From: Candidatus Bathyarchaeota archaeon
Lineage (GTDB): Archaea > Thermoproteota > CALKCG01 > B24 > DRYS01
NCBI GenBank assembly: GCA_025058595.1
Contig: JANXEK010000007.1
Location: 1 to 64,000, forward strand
Reading direction: 5' to 3'
Length of the DNA: 64,000 bases
Program-made: the position numbers and the translations under genes
Shown: piece by piece, positions 10,132 to 19,677 of the stretch
How the letters are laid out: the number at the start of each line of letters is the position of its first letter
Numbering within the stretch: the first letter of the stretch is position 1
Notes under the pieces: model-generated
What the model saw: only the letters and a program-made list of their open reading frames with translations
The model's database searches: none
Told to the model about the DNA's origin: nothing

Positions 10132-11187
10132 TCAGCCGGATAGTTCGAAGCATCTATCTATGATCCACATAACCTTGCGAGCTAGTTCTAGCGGAACTGG
10201 TGGTGGTGCTCCGTATCTTATCGTTTCGTATAGTTCTCTGTAGAAGGCTATACCGCTAGATCCAGGCTTCCCATCTACGTGATGTTCCTCTTCTCTCCAC
10301 GGTATTTCTTCTCGATTATAGCTTCGATCTGGTGTCGGCTGTGTTTCGACTTGTCTAGGTGGTAGTTCCCTAGGATCGAAGTATTTACATTTGATGATAT
10401 CGGAATCTCCTATCAACCCTCCTTGGGTTCCCATAACTAGCCACCTACATTGTGGGTATGCGCATGCCCTCGTCATCTCTATGTCTATTAGAGGTGAATC
10501 TGGATCCTCTGCCTTCAATACTAGTTTTACGTGATCTTCAGCATCTCCTAGGGTTAACGTCCTCCTTAGATCGCAGAATACCTCTACATCTCTATCGCCT
10601 ATCATCTGTAGGGCTTGAGCTATAAGATGTACACCGTTATTCCTAAGTTCTCCTCCCCCGAATCTTCTAAGGGTCTGCCAATCCCATCGCCTACCGAACG
10701 TATGATTATAGATCTTAACTAACACTATTTTTCCGAGTCTACCAGACTGGATGATCTCCTTAACCTTAAGGTAGTCTGGAGCGAATAAGCTGTTATGGAA
10801 TACTGTGAGTAGTCTACCAGTTCTACGGGAGGCTTCCATCATAGAATCAGCTTCGGAGAGGTTTGAAGCCATAGGCTTCTCGCATACCACATGCTTACCA
10901 GCTTCTAGAGCAGCTATAGTATGGGTTGCATGTAGATAGCTAGGGGTAGCTACGACTATAAGCTCAACCTCATCATCCCCAGCTAACCTATCGAAATCTT
11001 CATAGGTACGGCATCCAAACCTAGCGTAAGCCTCCCTCCTCCTATCCTCTAAAGGATCAGATACAGCTACAACCCTATACATATCGGATAGCTCCTCGAA
11101 TATCCGTGCATGAATATTCCATCCGCTCCTACCTAAACCACCTATCCCCACCTTAATCGGTCTACTACCCAAATAGGTCACCGTCAA
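10132..11187 (-). CDS. Gfo/Idh/MocA family oxidoreductase
   Basis: KVGIGGLGRSGWNIHARIF Rossmann N-terminus; VVCEKPMASNLSEADSM motif. Confidence 0.9.
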   Translation of the reverse strand: MTVTYLGSRPIKVGIGGLGRSGWNIHARIFEELSDMYRVVAVSDPLEDRRREAYARFGCRTYEDFDRLAGDDEVELIVVATPSYLHATHTIAALEAGKHVVCEKPMASNLSEADSMMEASRRTGRLLTVFHNSLFAPDYLKVKEIIQSGRLGKIVLVKIYNHTFGRRWDWQTLRRFGGGELRNNGVHLIAQALQMIGDRDVEVFCDLRRTLTLGDAEDHVKLVLKAEDPDSPLIDIEMTRACAYPQCRWLVMGTQGGLIGDSDIIKCKYFDPRELPPRQVETQPTPDRSYNREEIPWREEEHHVDGKPGSSGIAFYRELYETIRYGAPPPVPLELARKVMWIIDRCFELSG

Positions 11188-11632
11188 GATAGATCCGATC
11201 CCTAGATAAATTATAAAGATTTCACACCATAATATATAGAGAATGGTAGCAAGCTCGATAGATACAAGCGAACCTAGCTATACTTCAGGATCATCGTTAT
11301 CCAGGGTTAAGCTAAACCCAAACCGGCATAGGCTAACGAAGCATCCAGAATACGAGTTAGAGGAGGATAGAGTTATCATAGCGGTGAGGACCCCTACCCC
11401 CAAAATATCGGGTAGATCCCCTTCAACCCTTCAGGGCGAAAAACCCTCCCATGAAACGAAGTGGTAAGGGGTGAAAACTAAAGCTAGACCAGAACTGGAG
11501 TTTAACTATCGAGAAATGTTTCGACTCTAACTCCCTATCTAAGGGATTCTACGTTTTGAGGAGATCCAAAGTTTTCGTAGGAGATCCGGTAAAGTATACA
11601 TTCGGCTATGGTATACTCTACATCATGTAGAC

Positions 11633-11960
11633 ATGTCGGAAGCATATTCTCGAAAGGTTTATGTAGGCTCTGTGAAGTTTCAGATTTCGGATAGCTACTC
11701 GAAGGTGAGTGAAAGAATATTCGTAGGTAGGATTACCTTCAAGAATTTCGGTCGTATAGGTAGGATTAAGGTGCTCCTAGATGGCTGTGAGGTTAAAGCT
11801 TAAGATCATCGCCGGCTGTAGATCCATAGAGGCTGTACCCCTACTTAATAGCGGTTACGAAGCGCCGACGCCTCAACTACTCATCCCGATAGATCTACCT
11901 ATCAAATCCGATCTCCTGGCCTCCCCAAGCTGCATTTAGCTTTAGAGATGCTAGATACAT
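11633..11960 (+). pseudogene. Decayed ORF of uncertain family (MSEAYSRKVYVGSVKFQI...; after a frame change AVPLLNSGYEAPTPQLLIPIDL)
   Basis: Two in-order coding fragments in different frames, interrupted by stop/frameshift; second fragment resembles the minus-strand fragment at 12330-12690. Confidence 0.4.
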
Positions 11961-12273
11961 ACCGATGGGTTAACCGAACTAGGTTCAGATGCGGTAAGAT
12001 ACTCTAAGTCGTTCACGGTAGATGAGATGAAATCTATAATGTACGCTCTAGACGATCTACAGATAAGGTTATACGATCTGAGAGAAGATATCGTATCTAG
12101 AACCGTCGAGTTAGCTATCATGGAGACTTTACCCTCTACGATGCCGCATATGTAGCGTTAGCCGATATACTGGGGGCGTCTATGTGTACAGTCGGCGTGG
12201 GATCGTTGCTTAGAGTAGGTGGTTTAAAGCGTACAAAGCATATAGCCGAGATGGAGTGTAGATCGAGTAGCGT
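11940..12273 (+). pseudogene. PIN-domain (VapC-like) toxin remnant
   Basis: KSFTVDEMKSIMYALDDLQIRLYDLREDIVSRTVELAIMET, then frameshift into FTLYDAAYVALADILGAS, a hallmark PIN C-terminal motif. Confidence 0.6.
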
Positions 12274-12329
12274 GTAGGTGGGGTAGATATAACGGGAAGC
12301 CGAGGGGCTTTAAGATCGTGGAACCTTGG

Positions 12330-12690
12330 AGTCATCGTCACAATACTGATACCATCCACCGAAGCTCAGGTCTCCTACTATATCCAACCCCTCCCCCCAG
12401 ATCGCCATCGAATCTCCAATACCCCTTATAAGCATCAAGGATCGCTATATCTAGCTCGCCTAAGACGAAACCGCTTAGTAGTATCCCCCCTCTATACTCG
12501 ATACCGACTATAACCTTCCTTGCTGCGTAGAATATTATCGGATCATCTGTAGTATCGTACGTAGACTCTATATCATCACTCGGAGTAGGCTATAATCCTA
12601 GATTTTCAGCTAACCTAACGGGAAGTATAATCTCAGGTGGAGATCCCTTAACCTCCCTAAGAACCTCTAACCTGTATTCGTAACAAGGTT
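12330..12690 (-). pseudogene. Decayed ORF of uncertain family (PPEIILPVRLAENLGL*...IIFYAARKVIVGIEYRGGILLSGFVLGELDIAILDAYKG)
   Basis: Reverse-strand conceptual translation with an in-frame stop; coding-like composition; absent from the ORF track. Confidence 0.45.
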
Positions 12691-12850
12691 CATCCTAGAG
12701 GGTGTAGGGGTCAAAATCTCATATAGGTATCTAGTTCGCGTGATGGTAGGATATAAAACCTGTATTCTTCACGTCAGGTTAGCAGGATCTAAAGCTTATC
12801 AAGCATAGTTCGCTTACATAAGCTTACGATACCCTTATAGCTATCATCTT

Positions 12851-14209
12851 CTATGGTTTAGATCCCGATAGTCTTTCGAACCATTCTAGATCCTCATCCT
12901 CTATCCTCCTATATTCTTCTATCCTCTTCTCTACCGCTTCCACCTCCTCCTCAAGTATACGTTTAAGTTCCTCTTCGAATCTAGCCGGATACCTGTAGGG
13001 CTCCTCTACCGTTACGTATAGTATCCCAGAGGCTATCCTACCGGCTATCGATACTATATACATGATCGTCATAGCTTCGTAGAATCCGTAGCCTACGGCT
13101 ATGAGCTGATCTAGTAGGTATCCTCCTAGAGTCGATCCTACGAAGGATGCTGACCCAGCTACGGCGTTGTATAGGCTAGTATAAGAGCCTCTCATACCCT
13201 TAGGAGATATATCTAGTAGGTATGCGGATAAAGCTACGTCTGAAGCTGCTACAAGTATACCTATCACGAAGTTTACGAGTATAAGCTCGTAGATTGATCT
13301 AGCTATAGCGTATATAAGAGGTACCAGGAATAATCCAACCCTACCCAAGACTATCAAAGGTTTACGTCCAGCTCTATCCGCTAGCCTACCCGTAAACCTA
13401 CGTACGATTATAGCCGTGGAAGCGCTAACTACGTTTAGAAGCGATACCTGAAACATATCCGCCTTAACGACTTTAACTATCGTTAACGTGAATAGGGGCC
13501 ATCCTAAACCCATAGAGAATCCCTGGAATATCGAGAGCATCCACAACCTATTGAAGTACCGGTTAGTCTTCAAAGCTTTAGTCCAATCCTTCATAGAGAA
13601 CGATAGAGATCCACGGAAACGCTCCTCCCTAACCCTAGAGACCACTAGGGCTGCGGCTAGGTTGAATATGAAGCATAGGATCAAGGGTATACGGTACATC
13701 TCCTCTACAGATCCTCCAACTCTGTAGATCAAGTATCCAGATAAAACCGTCGCGAGCATACTACCCATAGAAGCCATAGCGTTAAGCTCAGCCATAATCC
13801 TACCTCGACTCGATCCGCTAGAATACTCTCCTAAAATATAGTTTGAAGCAGGTGCAGCCATAGCTAGCATTACATAGGCAGATAGCACGATAACCATGAA
13901 GCTCCTTATATCGCTAGTGAAGGTTAATAGTAGAAGCGTGAATCCATATAGTAGGGTTCCCAAAGCTATGAACGGAATACAGCGTTTAACCTTATCCACC
14001 ACGAAGCCCCAGGGTATCTGAGCTATACTAGGAGAAACAGAGTTTATAGCTTGAACGATACCTAGCTCCGTAGGTGTAGCTCCAAGTTGAGCGGCATAGA
14101 TGGATATAAACGGGCTTATAAACCCGGATCCGAAGGATGATAGGAGAGCCCTCCTATACAGAGCCTTCAGTATGTGTACACTAGATTCCTCAGATCTAGA
14201 TTCAGCCAT
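12851..14209 (-). CDS. MFS transporter
   Basis: About 12 hydrophobic segments; GRLADRAGRKPLIVLGR MFS loop motif. Confidence 0.88.
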   Translation of the reverse strand: MAESRSEESSVHILKALYRRALLSSFGSGFISPFISIYAAQLGATPTELGIVQAINSVSPSIAQIPWGFVVDKVKRCIPFIALGTLLYGFTLLLLTFTSDIRSFMVIVLSAYVMLAMAAPASNYILGEYSSGSSRGRIMAELNAMASMGSMLATVLSGYLIYRVGGSVEEMYRIPLILCFIFNLAAALVVSRVREERFRGSLSFSMKDWTKALKTNRYFNRLWMLSIFQGFSMGLGWPLFTLTIVKVVKADMFQVSLLNVVSASTAIIVRRFTGRLADRAGRKPLIVLGRVGLFLVPLIYAIARSIYELILVNFVIGILVAASDVALSAYLLDISPKGMRGSYTSLYNAVAGSASFVGSTLGGYLLDQLIAVGYGFYEAMTIMYIVSIAGRIASGILYVTVEEPYRYPARFEEELKRILEEEVEAVEKRIEEYRRIEDEDLEWFERLSGSKP

Positions 14210-14348
14210 ACCTTAAGACAGCATTACCGATATCGAGATTCGATCTATAAAGTTAATCTATGGATGCGATCACGGATAGTAAGATAGATATAGGCGTCTA
14301 TATGAGCGGATAGATCTAGAGAAGCCTAGAGGGAGGTTCTAGCGAAGG

Positions 14349-14876
14349 TTGAGGAGAGAGGTTGAAGGGAGGATACTGAGGATAATAGCGAATATAGGGG
14401 TATTAGCCCTTATAATGCTAGCTCTAAGCTTCCTAAACATAAACATACCATCGATACTGACGCTCATACCGCGTGAAGGATTCACCTTCATAACGGCTAT
14501 AGCAGTCATGATAACGATCATACTGTTCTTCGTAGCCCTAAGAATCATACTAGACCTCATGAGGCTCGTAGATATAGCATCGAACACGCTACTAAAACAT
14601 ATACCAGGATTCAACCCTGAGAAAAGCCCATCAGTAGTAAGAGCGTTAAAAGAGATATCGACCGTACTATTAACAGCTATAGCCCTATCGATAGCTACAC
14701 CGTTAATATCATCCATACCGGAGGTGGGAGGATGGTTAAACATATCGATAACCATAGCCATATTCATATTCTCCCTAGTATTACTATATGATGCGGGAAA
14801 AACATTATATGCAACATTCGAATCGTCGATACAGACACTAATAGATAAGATAACGCTGCAAGATAAGAATAGCTGA
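14349..14876 (+). CDS. Hypothetical membrane protein (4 TM)
   Basis: Plausible hydrophobic segmentation and composition; the antisense ORF 14339-14767 is judged spurious. Confidence 0.6.
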   Translation: MRREVEGRILRIIANIGVLALIMLALSFLNINIPSILTLIPREGFTFITAIAVMITIILFFVALRIILDLMRLVDIASNTLLKHIPGFNPEKSPSVVRALKEISTVLLTAIALSIATPLISSIPEVGGWLNISITIAIFIFSLVLLYDAGKTLYATFESSIQTLIDKITLQDKNS

Positions 14877-15116
14877 CTAGATTATACTGTAATCAAACGG
14901 TATAGCTAACCTTATTCTAAACATGTTGAGTATAATATGCCAAATATATCCAAAGATTAAAGTATCTAACTATATTAACCCGTAATCTAAATAGAGAAGG
15001 ATATAGGTATCGTTTAATCTTACATGATATCTAAACTTCACGGACATATCTAGTTCAATAGGTTTCACTCAATAAATAAAATTATCTTAAGTAAGCTTCT
15101 CGGTACTCCAACTCAT

Positions 15117-16139
15117 TTATATAGTTCTTATCCCTACAGCCGGGATATTCTGCACTAAAGGTTCGCCATCTTCAAAATACCCTTGGATAACCATAGTAAC
15201 GTATCCAGACCCTTTTTGAGGGGTATCCTTCTCTCCAACGAATACAAGGTTTACCTTCTCACCATACCTTACTTTTAATTCATTAAAAGGTAATATCCTC
15301 CCATCTTTCACAGTCACTATATTGAAGTTGATATATTGACCGAGACCAAGTTTTTCATGGTACATTTTCATGTATGAATCCTTCGTTATGTTAATAGCTC
15401 TTCCTCGTGGATCGTAGTTTGTGATATTTACGACGAATGCTATACGTTTATTAGCTGGAACCTCAAAACCAGGGAGCCCGCCACCTGGATAGTTCAGTAA
15501 TCGATTACTAGAAACATTGTAATATGTGAAGGAGAAGAACCAGAGGGTTATCGGTCCGAATTGTGTTTCAGCTAGGTAATCTACTACTTCTCTCCTTATT
15601 ATTTCTTCTATCTCCGTTCTAGGTGGTATTAGCGGTTCAGCTCTTTCTCTTGGATGTAGAACTCCTCTATCTGATTCTATGTAGAGGAATACTTCTTGCG
15701 GGTTTCTTAGGCTTGCTAAGCTTATCTTCAGGGTTGAACCTGGTTTTAGTGTTGGTGGAAGCTTATCTGGCTTCTTTCCATCTACTGTTAAACCTAACAC
15801 TATGCTGTTCGGGGGTATGAGATCTACTATATATTCGATTTTCGCTCCTCTCATAAGCCATAATCTTACGGGTGTTACGATAGTCGATCCCGTATTGTTT
15901 ACCGTTATCGTCGATGCATCTTGAGATCCTCTAACCGATAAACTTTCTCTGAGCTTCTCGTTTATGAAGTTTAGCTCTATTAACGCTTGGCTTGATGTGT
16001 ACTCCGCCGTCCTCTGATATAGGAGTATGAGTGGCAGTAGTATACTGAATACTAGAGACGCTATCACTATTCCTCCTATTACTGCTGCCTGTCCTCTTCT
16101 ATTCTTAAAATACCTGATTTTACTCATATTTTTATACAC
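15117..16139 (-). CDS. Secreted pilin-like/flagellin-like hypothetical protein
   Basis: N-terminus KNRRGQAAVIGGIVIASLVFSILLPLILLYQ resembles a class III signal peptide; overlaps 16132-16770. Confidence 0.6.
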   Translation of the reverse strand: MYKNMSKIRYFKNRRGQAAVIGGIVIASLVFSILLPLILLYQRTAEYTSSQALIELNFINEKLRESLSVRGSQDASTITVNNTGSTIVTPVRLWLMRGAKIEYIVDLIPPNSIVLGLTVDGKKPDKLPPTLKPGSTLKISLASLRNPQEVFLYIESDRGVLHPRERAEPLIPPRTEIEEIIRREVVDYLAETQFGPITLWFFSFTYYNVSSNRLLNYPGGGLPGFEVPANKRIAFVVNITNYDPRGRAINITKDSYMKMYHEKLGLGQYINFNIVTVKDGRILPFNELKVRYGEKVNLVFVGEKDTPQKGSGYVTMVIQGYFEDGEPLVQNIPAVGIRTI

Positions 16140-16770
16140 CTCTAAGTTGTAGGCTATCCACTATATAATAGTTTCCACCTATAAACTCCAGTACTACGAA
16201 GATAGGATACCCTCTATCGATAGGTACTTCTATCTTAGCATCTAACAATACATCAGAGCCTAATGAGCTAGGTTCAGCCCACGCTTCGTATACCGTAATC
16301 ACCTGGGTATACCCTGTATATATCGAGGGTTTATCTGTCGATAGATACACTTTCGTTAAAGGTATTAAGGAGGTAGAGGCGTAAGGTATGGGGTAGGGCT
16401 TATATGTACCTCCATATTCTTTGAGTGCGAATATTCTACATCCAGGTTGACTAGCTAGATCCTTATACACTAGTAGTGTATCGCTGTAATATTCTCCTGC
16501 TACGAGCGAGAAAAGTATTCTGGCGCTACTTGTATCCAATCTCTTCACAAGTATAAAGTGATCAGTTCTGTTAAAGTATAGCTCATCTATGACTGTATTG
16601 AACTTCAGCCTAGCTAGCTCACTCCGTATACTCTGATTATAGCTGAATATAGAGGCTTGGGATGCGAAGTATCCGTATACTGCTAGAGCTGCAGCTAAGA
16701 CTACGCCTGTAAGTATCACGATGGATATAGTTTCAGCTTGACTTCGCCTTGATATCATCCTAGACTGCAT
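16132..16770 (-). CDS. Pilin-like/flagellin-like hypothetical protein
   Basis: SRRSQAETISIVILTGVVLAAALAVYGYFASQ class III-like N-terminus; coupled to 15117-16139. Confidence 0.6.
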   Translation of the reverse strand: MQSRMISRRSQAETISIVILTGVVLAAALAVYGYFASQASIFSYNQSIRSELARLKFNTVIDELYFNRTDHFILVKRLDTSSARILFSLVAGEYYSDTLLVYKDLASQPGCRIFALKEYGGTYKPYPIPYASTSLIPLTKVYLSTDKPSIYTGYTQVITVYEAWAEPSSLGSDVLLDAKIEVPIDRGYPIFVVLEFIGGNYYIVDSLQLRGV

Positions 16771-17024
16771 ATTTAATCGCTCTCTCTATAAGTATTGAGA
16801 TATCAAATTATTAAAGTTTCCGGTTAAATTTCGAGATCGATATAGAAGTTTTATCGTTTATCCCTCTTCGAGGTGGAGCTAGCTACAGCATTCTATACCA
16901 TTCCTCAGCTTCTCAGCCGCTTCCATGAATTCTACTAGGGCTTCGTATATTCATCCTCATCCATTCCATCTATATACGTCGATGCCTCCCTGATCGTATC
17001 CTATCTTACGTATGGCCGTATAGC

Positions 17025-17930
17025 TTAGATAGATGTATATTCTGGGAATATCGTTTCCGAGAACTGCTTCATCATAGATATCGCTTTCTCAGGTGGGACG
17101 TTCGTCATCGAGAAATCTATTATGATCGTGTCTGCACCCGCTTCTATATACTCCTCTATCCTAGACCCCCATTCAGATGGCTTCCCACCTAAACCATCTG
17201 GATATGTGAATGATGGTGCTAGATGTATCCTCCTACCCATAGATGCCTCCGATACTCTGCGAGCTAGATCTCTAAACTTATCTATAGATAGATTGGATGT
17301 AGGTAGGATCCCAACACCATACTTTACCGCTGCCTCTACTATTCGATCCGAAGATCCTCCAAACCATACCGGTGGGTGAGGCTTCTGCAGCGGTTTAGGC
17401 CAGAAGGGTGCCTTAACGATAGAGTGATACCTACCCCTATACGTTACACTACCATCGGTAGTCCATAGCCTAAGTATAACCTCTAACGCTTCGATCATCC
17501 TCGATATACGTTCCTCATGGCTATCCCAACCTATACCGTACGAGATAGCCTCCCTCCTAAACCATCCGGCTCCTATACCGAAGTTTACCCGTCCACCCGA
17601 GATTATATCTACGGTAGCCACCATCTTAGCTAGTCTACCAGGATTATAGAACGGTAGCGGTGAGACCCTAGGGCCAAGCCTTATCCTCTCCGTATAGCAG
17701 GCTAGAGCCGATAGTAGGGTCCATGCATCAAGCTTATCAGGTCTACTTGGATCGCCGCCAGTCCCCTCATAGAATCTCCTAGGTAGGTAGAAGTGGTCGC
17801 CGATCCATAAATTATAGAATCCAAATCTGTCGGCAGCTATAGAGACCTCAACTATATCCTTATAACCATACCTACCGTGAGTTGGTAGATGAACATCGAA
17901 ACCTATAGGCGACATAAACCGTCCAGCCAT
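17025..17930 (-). CDS. LLM-class (F420-type) flavin-dependent oxidoreductase
   Basis: GPRVSPLPFYNPGRLAKMVATVDIISGGRVNFGIGAGWFRREAISYGI motif. Confidence 0.9.
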   Translation of the reverse strand: MAGRFMSPIGFDVHLPTHGRYGYKDIVEVSIAADRFGFYNLWIGDHFYLPRRFYEGTGGDPSRPDKLDAWTLLSALACYTERIRLGPRVSPLPFYNPGRLAKMVATVDIISGGRVNFGIGAGWFRREAISYGIGWDSHEERISRMIEALEVILRLWTTDGSVTYRGRYHSIVKAPFWPKPLQKPHPPVWFGGSSDRIVEAAVKYGVGILPTSNLSIDKFRDLARRVSEASMGRRIHLAPSFTYPDGLGGKPSEWGSRIEEYIEAGADTIIIDFSMTNVPPEKAISMMKQFSETIFPEYTSI

Positions 17931-18447
17931 ACTCTCATATAATACTTATAAACCTTTACCATAACCAGGGAGCGTGGTAGTTGCACTCGAAGTTCACCTA
18001 TACCGGAGTAATACCGTAAACTGATAGTAGAGATATTCATCGGTGGAGCCATAACACTCTACACCCTAGATATGGTAGAAACCCCTTCTAGGGGGCTTAT
18101 TAAGAGATCAGACTAGGCTTTAGGAGATTCGGAATAAACTATGGAGGAAGTTGAAGCGTTTAGAGAGTAGTTAGTGATCGTGGACCCTTGGTCGTAACAT
18201 CCTGTATGGCTATCTAGAGTACGGAGTTTGAGGTTTGATAAGCGGTAAACTAGCTGAGGATCTTATGGTATCGATAGAGAAGCCTAGCGGAAGGGTATAG
18301 AGATTCAGGGGTGAGAAGCATACGTACTAGCTCTAAAAATCGAAGCCGTGAATAGAAGCTGAGTCTACGATATATGGAGTGATACCTTCCCTTCGCCTCC
18401 ATAGATCTAGCAACGGTTAATCTTAAGATATCGTAGCGTTCTATATA

Positions 18448-19677
18448 GTGGGTTTGAGGGATGGGTTGAGAGAGCTTCGTAGGATTTCAGATATACTGCC
18501 TAAAGCTTTAGGCTACCTAGATCTTCCGTGTGAGATCGGTATACGTGTAGAAGATTCTCTAGGCTGGTATTCGGCTGAAACCGTGATCTCCAGCTTCAAG
18601 CTTCCACCTAAACCTAAAGCCGTTATGGATGGATACGCTGTACGCGTCGACGACGTGGAGGCTGCATCACCTGTATCGCCTATACCTTTAAAGCTTCTCG
18701 ACGCATCTCTCAGACCTGGGTTCGATGTAGATGTAGTTTTGAAGCCTGGTTTCGCTGCTAGGGTTGAGACGGGCTCTCTATTACCTATCGGTGCCGATGC
18801 TGTAGTACCGATAGAAGATGTCGTGGAGGGTGATGGTATGATATTCGTATCGAAGCGTTTAGCTAGGTATGAGAATGTATCGCTACCGGGTGAGGAGTAT
18901 GATGAAGGTGTAACGATAGTTCGTAGGGGTTGTAGGATTACTCCTCAATCTATAGCTGGGCTTATCCTCGAAGGTAGAGGTGAAGTTAGGGTTTTCGATC
19001 TTAGAGCTAGGATCTTGAACGTGGGGGATGAGTTAGTCGGCAGCTCATACTTTAAGCCTTTCACGCATATGTTTATAGCTTCATGGCTTAGATGGCATGG
19101 ATTCACCGTAGACGAGATCTCGATGATGAAGGATGATATCGATGAGATAGCTAGCTGGCTTCAGAGGGGTGGTAAGCCATACCTATCTATACTGGTAGGA
19201 GGTACATCTATGGGTAGATACGATTATACGATCAAAGCTATGGAGAGGATTAACCCTGAGTATATGGTGCACGGGTTCGCTATCCAGCCCGGTAAAACCG
19301 CATGTCTAGCAGTTAAGGATAGCAAACCTATACTAGCTTTAAGCGGTCTACCCGTAGCAGCTATGTCAACCTTAGAATACCTGTTGAAGCCTCTGATAAG
19401 GGGGCTAGGCTTAGATATACCTGTCTACCCTAAGGTTAAAGCTATACTGACGCGTAGAGTTACGGTGAAGCTTGGCGTTAAAGGCTTCGTACGTGTAAGA
19501 GTCTATAGGAGTAGTGGTAGGCTGTACGCCGAACCGCTTATGACGGGCGGATCTGGAGCTTTAGCTAGCCTACTCAGAGGTAATGGCTTCGTAGAGGTTC
19601 CCGAGGATATCGAAGGATTCGATGAAGGATGCGAAGTAGAGGTTAACCTATACGGATCGGTGTCTCAGCTTGACTGA
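18448..19677 (+). CDS. moeA: Molybdopterin molybdenumtransferase (MoeA family)
   Basis: KPKAVMDGYAVRVDD; VETGSLLPIGADAVVPIED; ILVGGTSMGRYDYT. Confidence 0.9.
   Translation: MGLRDGLRELRRISDILPKALGYLDLPCEIGIRVEDSLGWYSAETVISSFKLPPKPKAVMDGYAVRVDDVEAASPVSPIPLKLLDASLRPGFDVDVVLKPGFAARVETGSLLPIGADAVVPIEDVVEGDGMIFVSKRLARYENVSLPGEEYDEGVTIVRRGCRITPQSIAGLILEGRGEVRVFDLRARILNVGDELVGSSYFKPFTHMFIASWLRWHGFTVDEISMMKDDIDEIASWLQRGGKPYLSILVGGTSMGRYDYTIKAMERINPEYMVHGFAIQPGKTACLAVKDSKPILALSGLPVAAMSTLEYLLKPLIRGLGLDIPVYPKVKAILTRRVTVKLGVKGFVRVRVYRSSGRLYAEPLMTGGSGALASLLRGNGFVEVPEDIEGFDEGCEVEVNLYGSVSQLD

Noticed and set aside
11243-11467. 74-aa plus-strand ORF
   Set aside because: Low-complexity Ser/Pro/Thr composition without recognisable motif; not supportable as a gene.
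14339-14767. 142-aa minus-strand ORF
   Set aside because: Antisense shadow of the better-supported membrane protein ORF 14349-14876.
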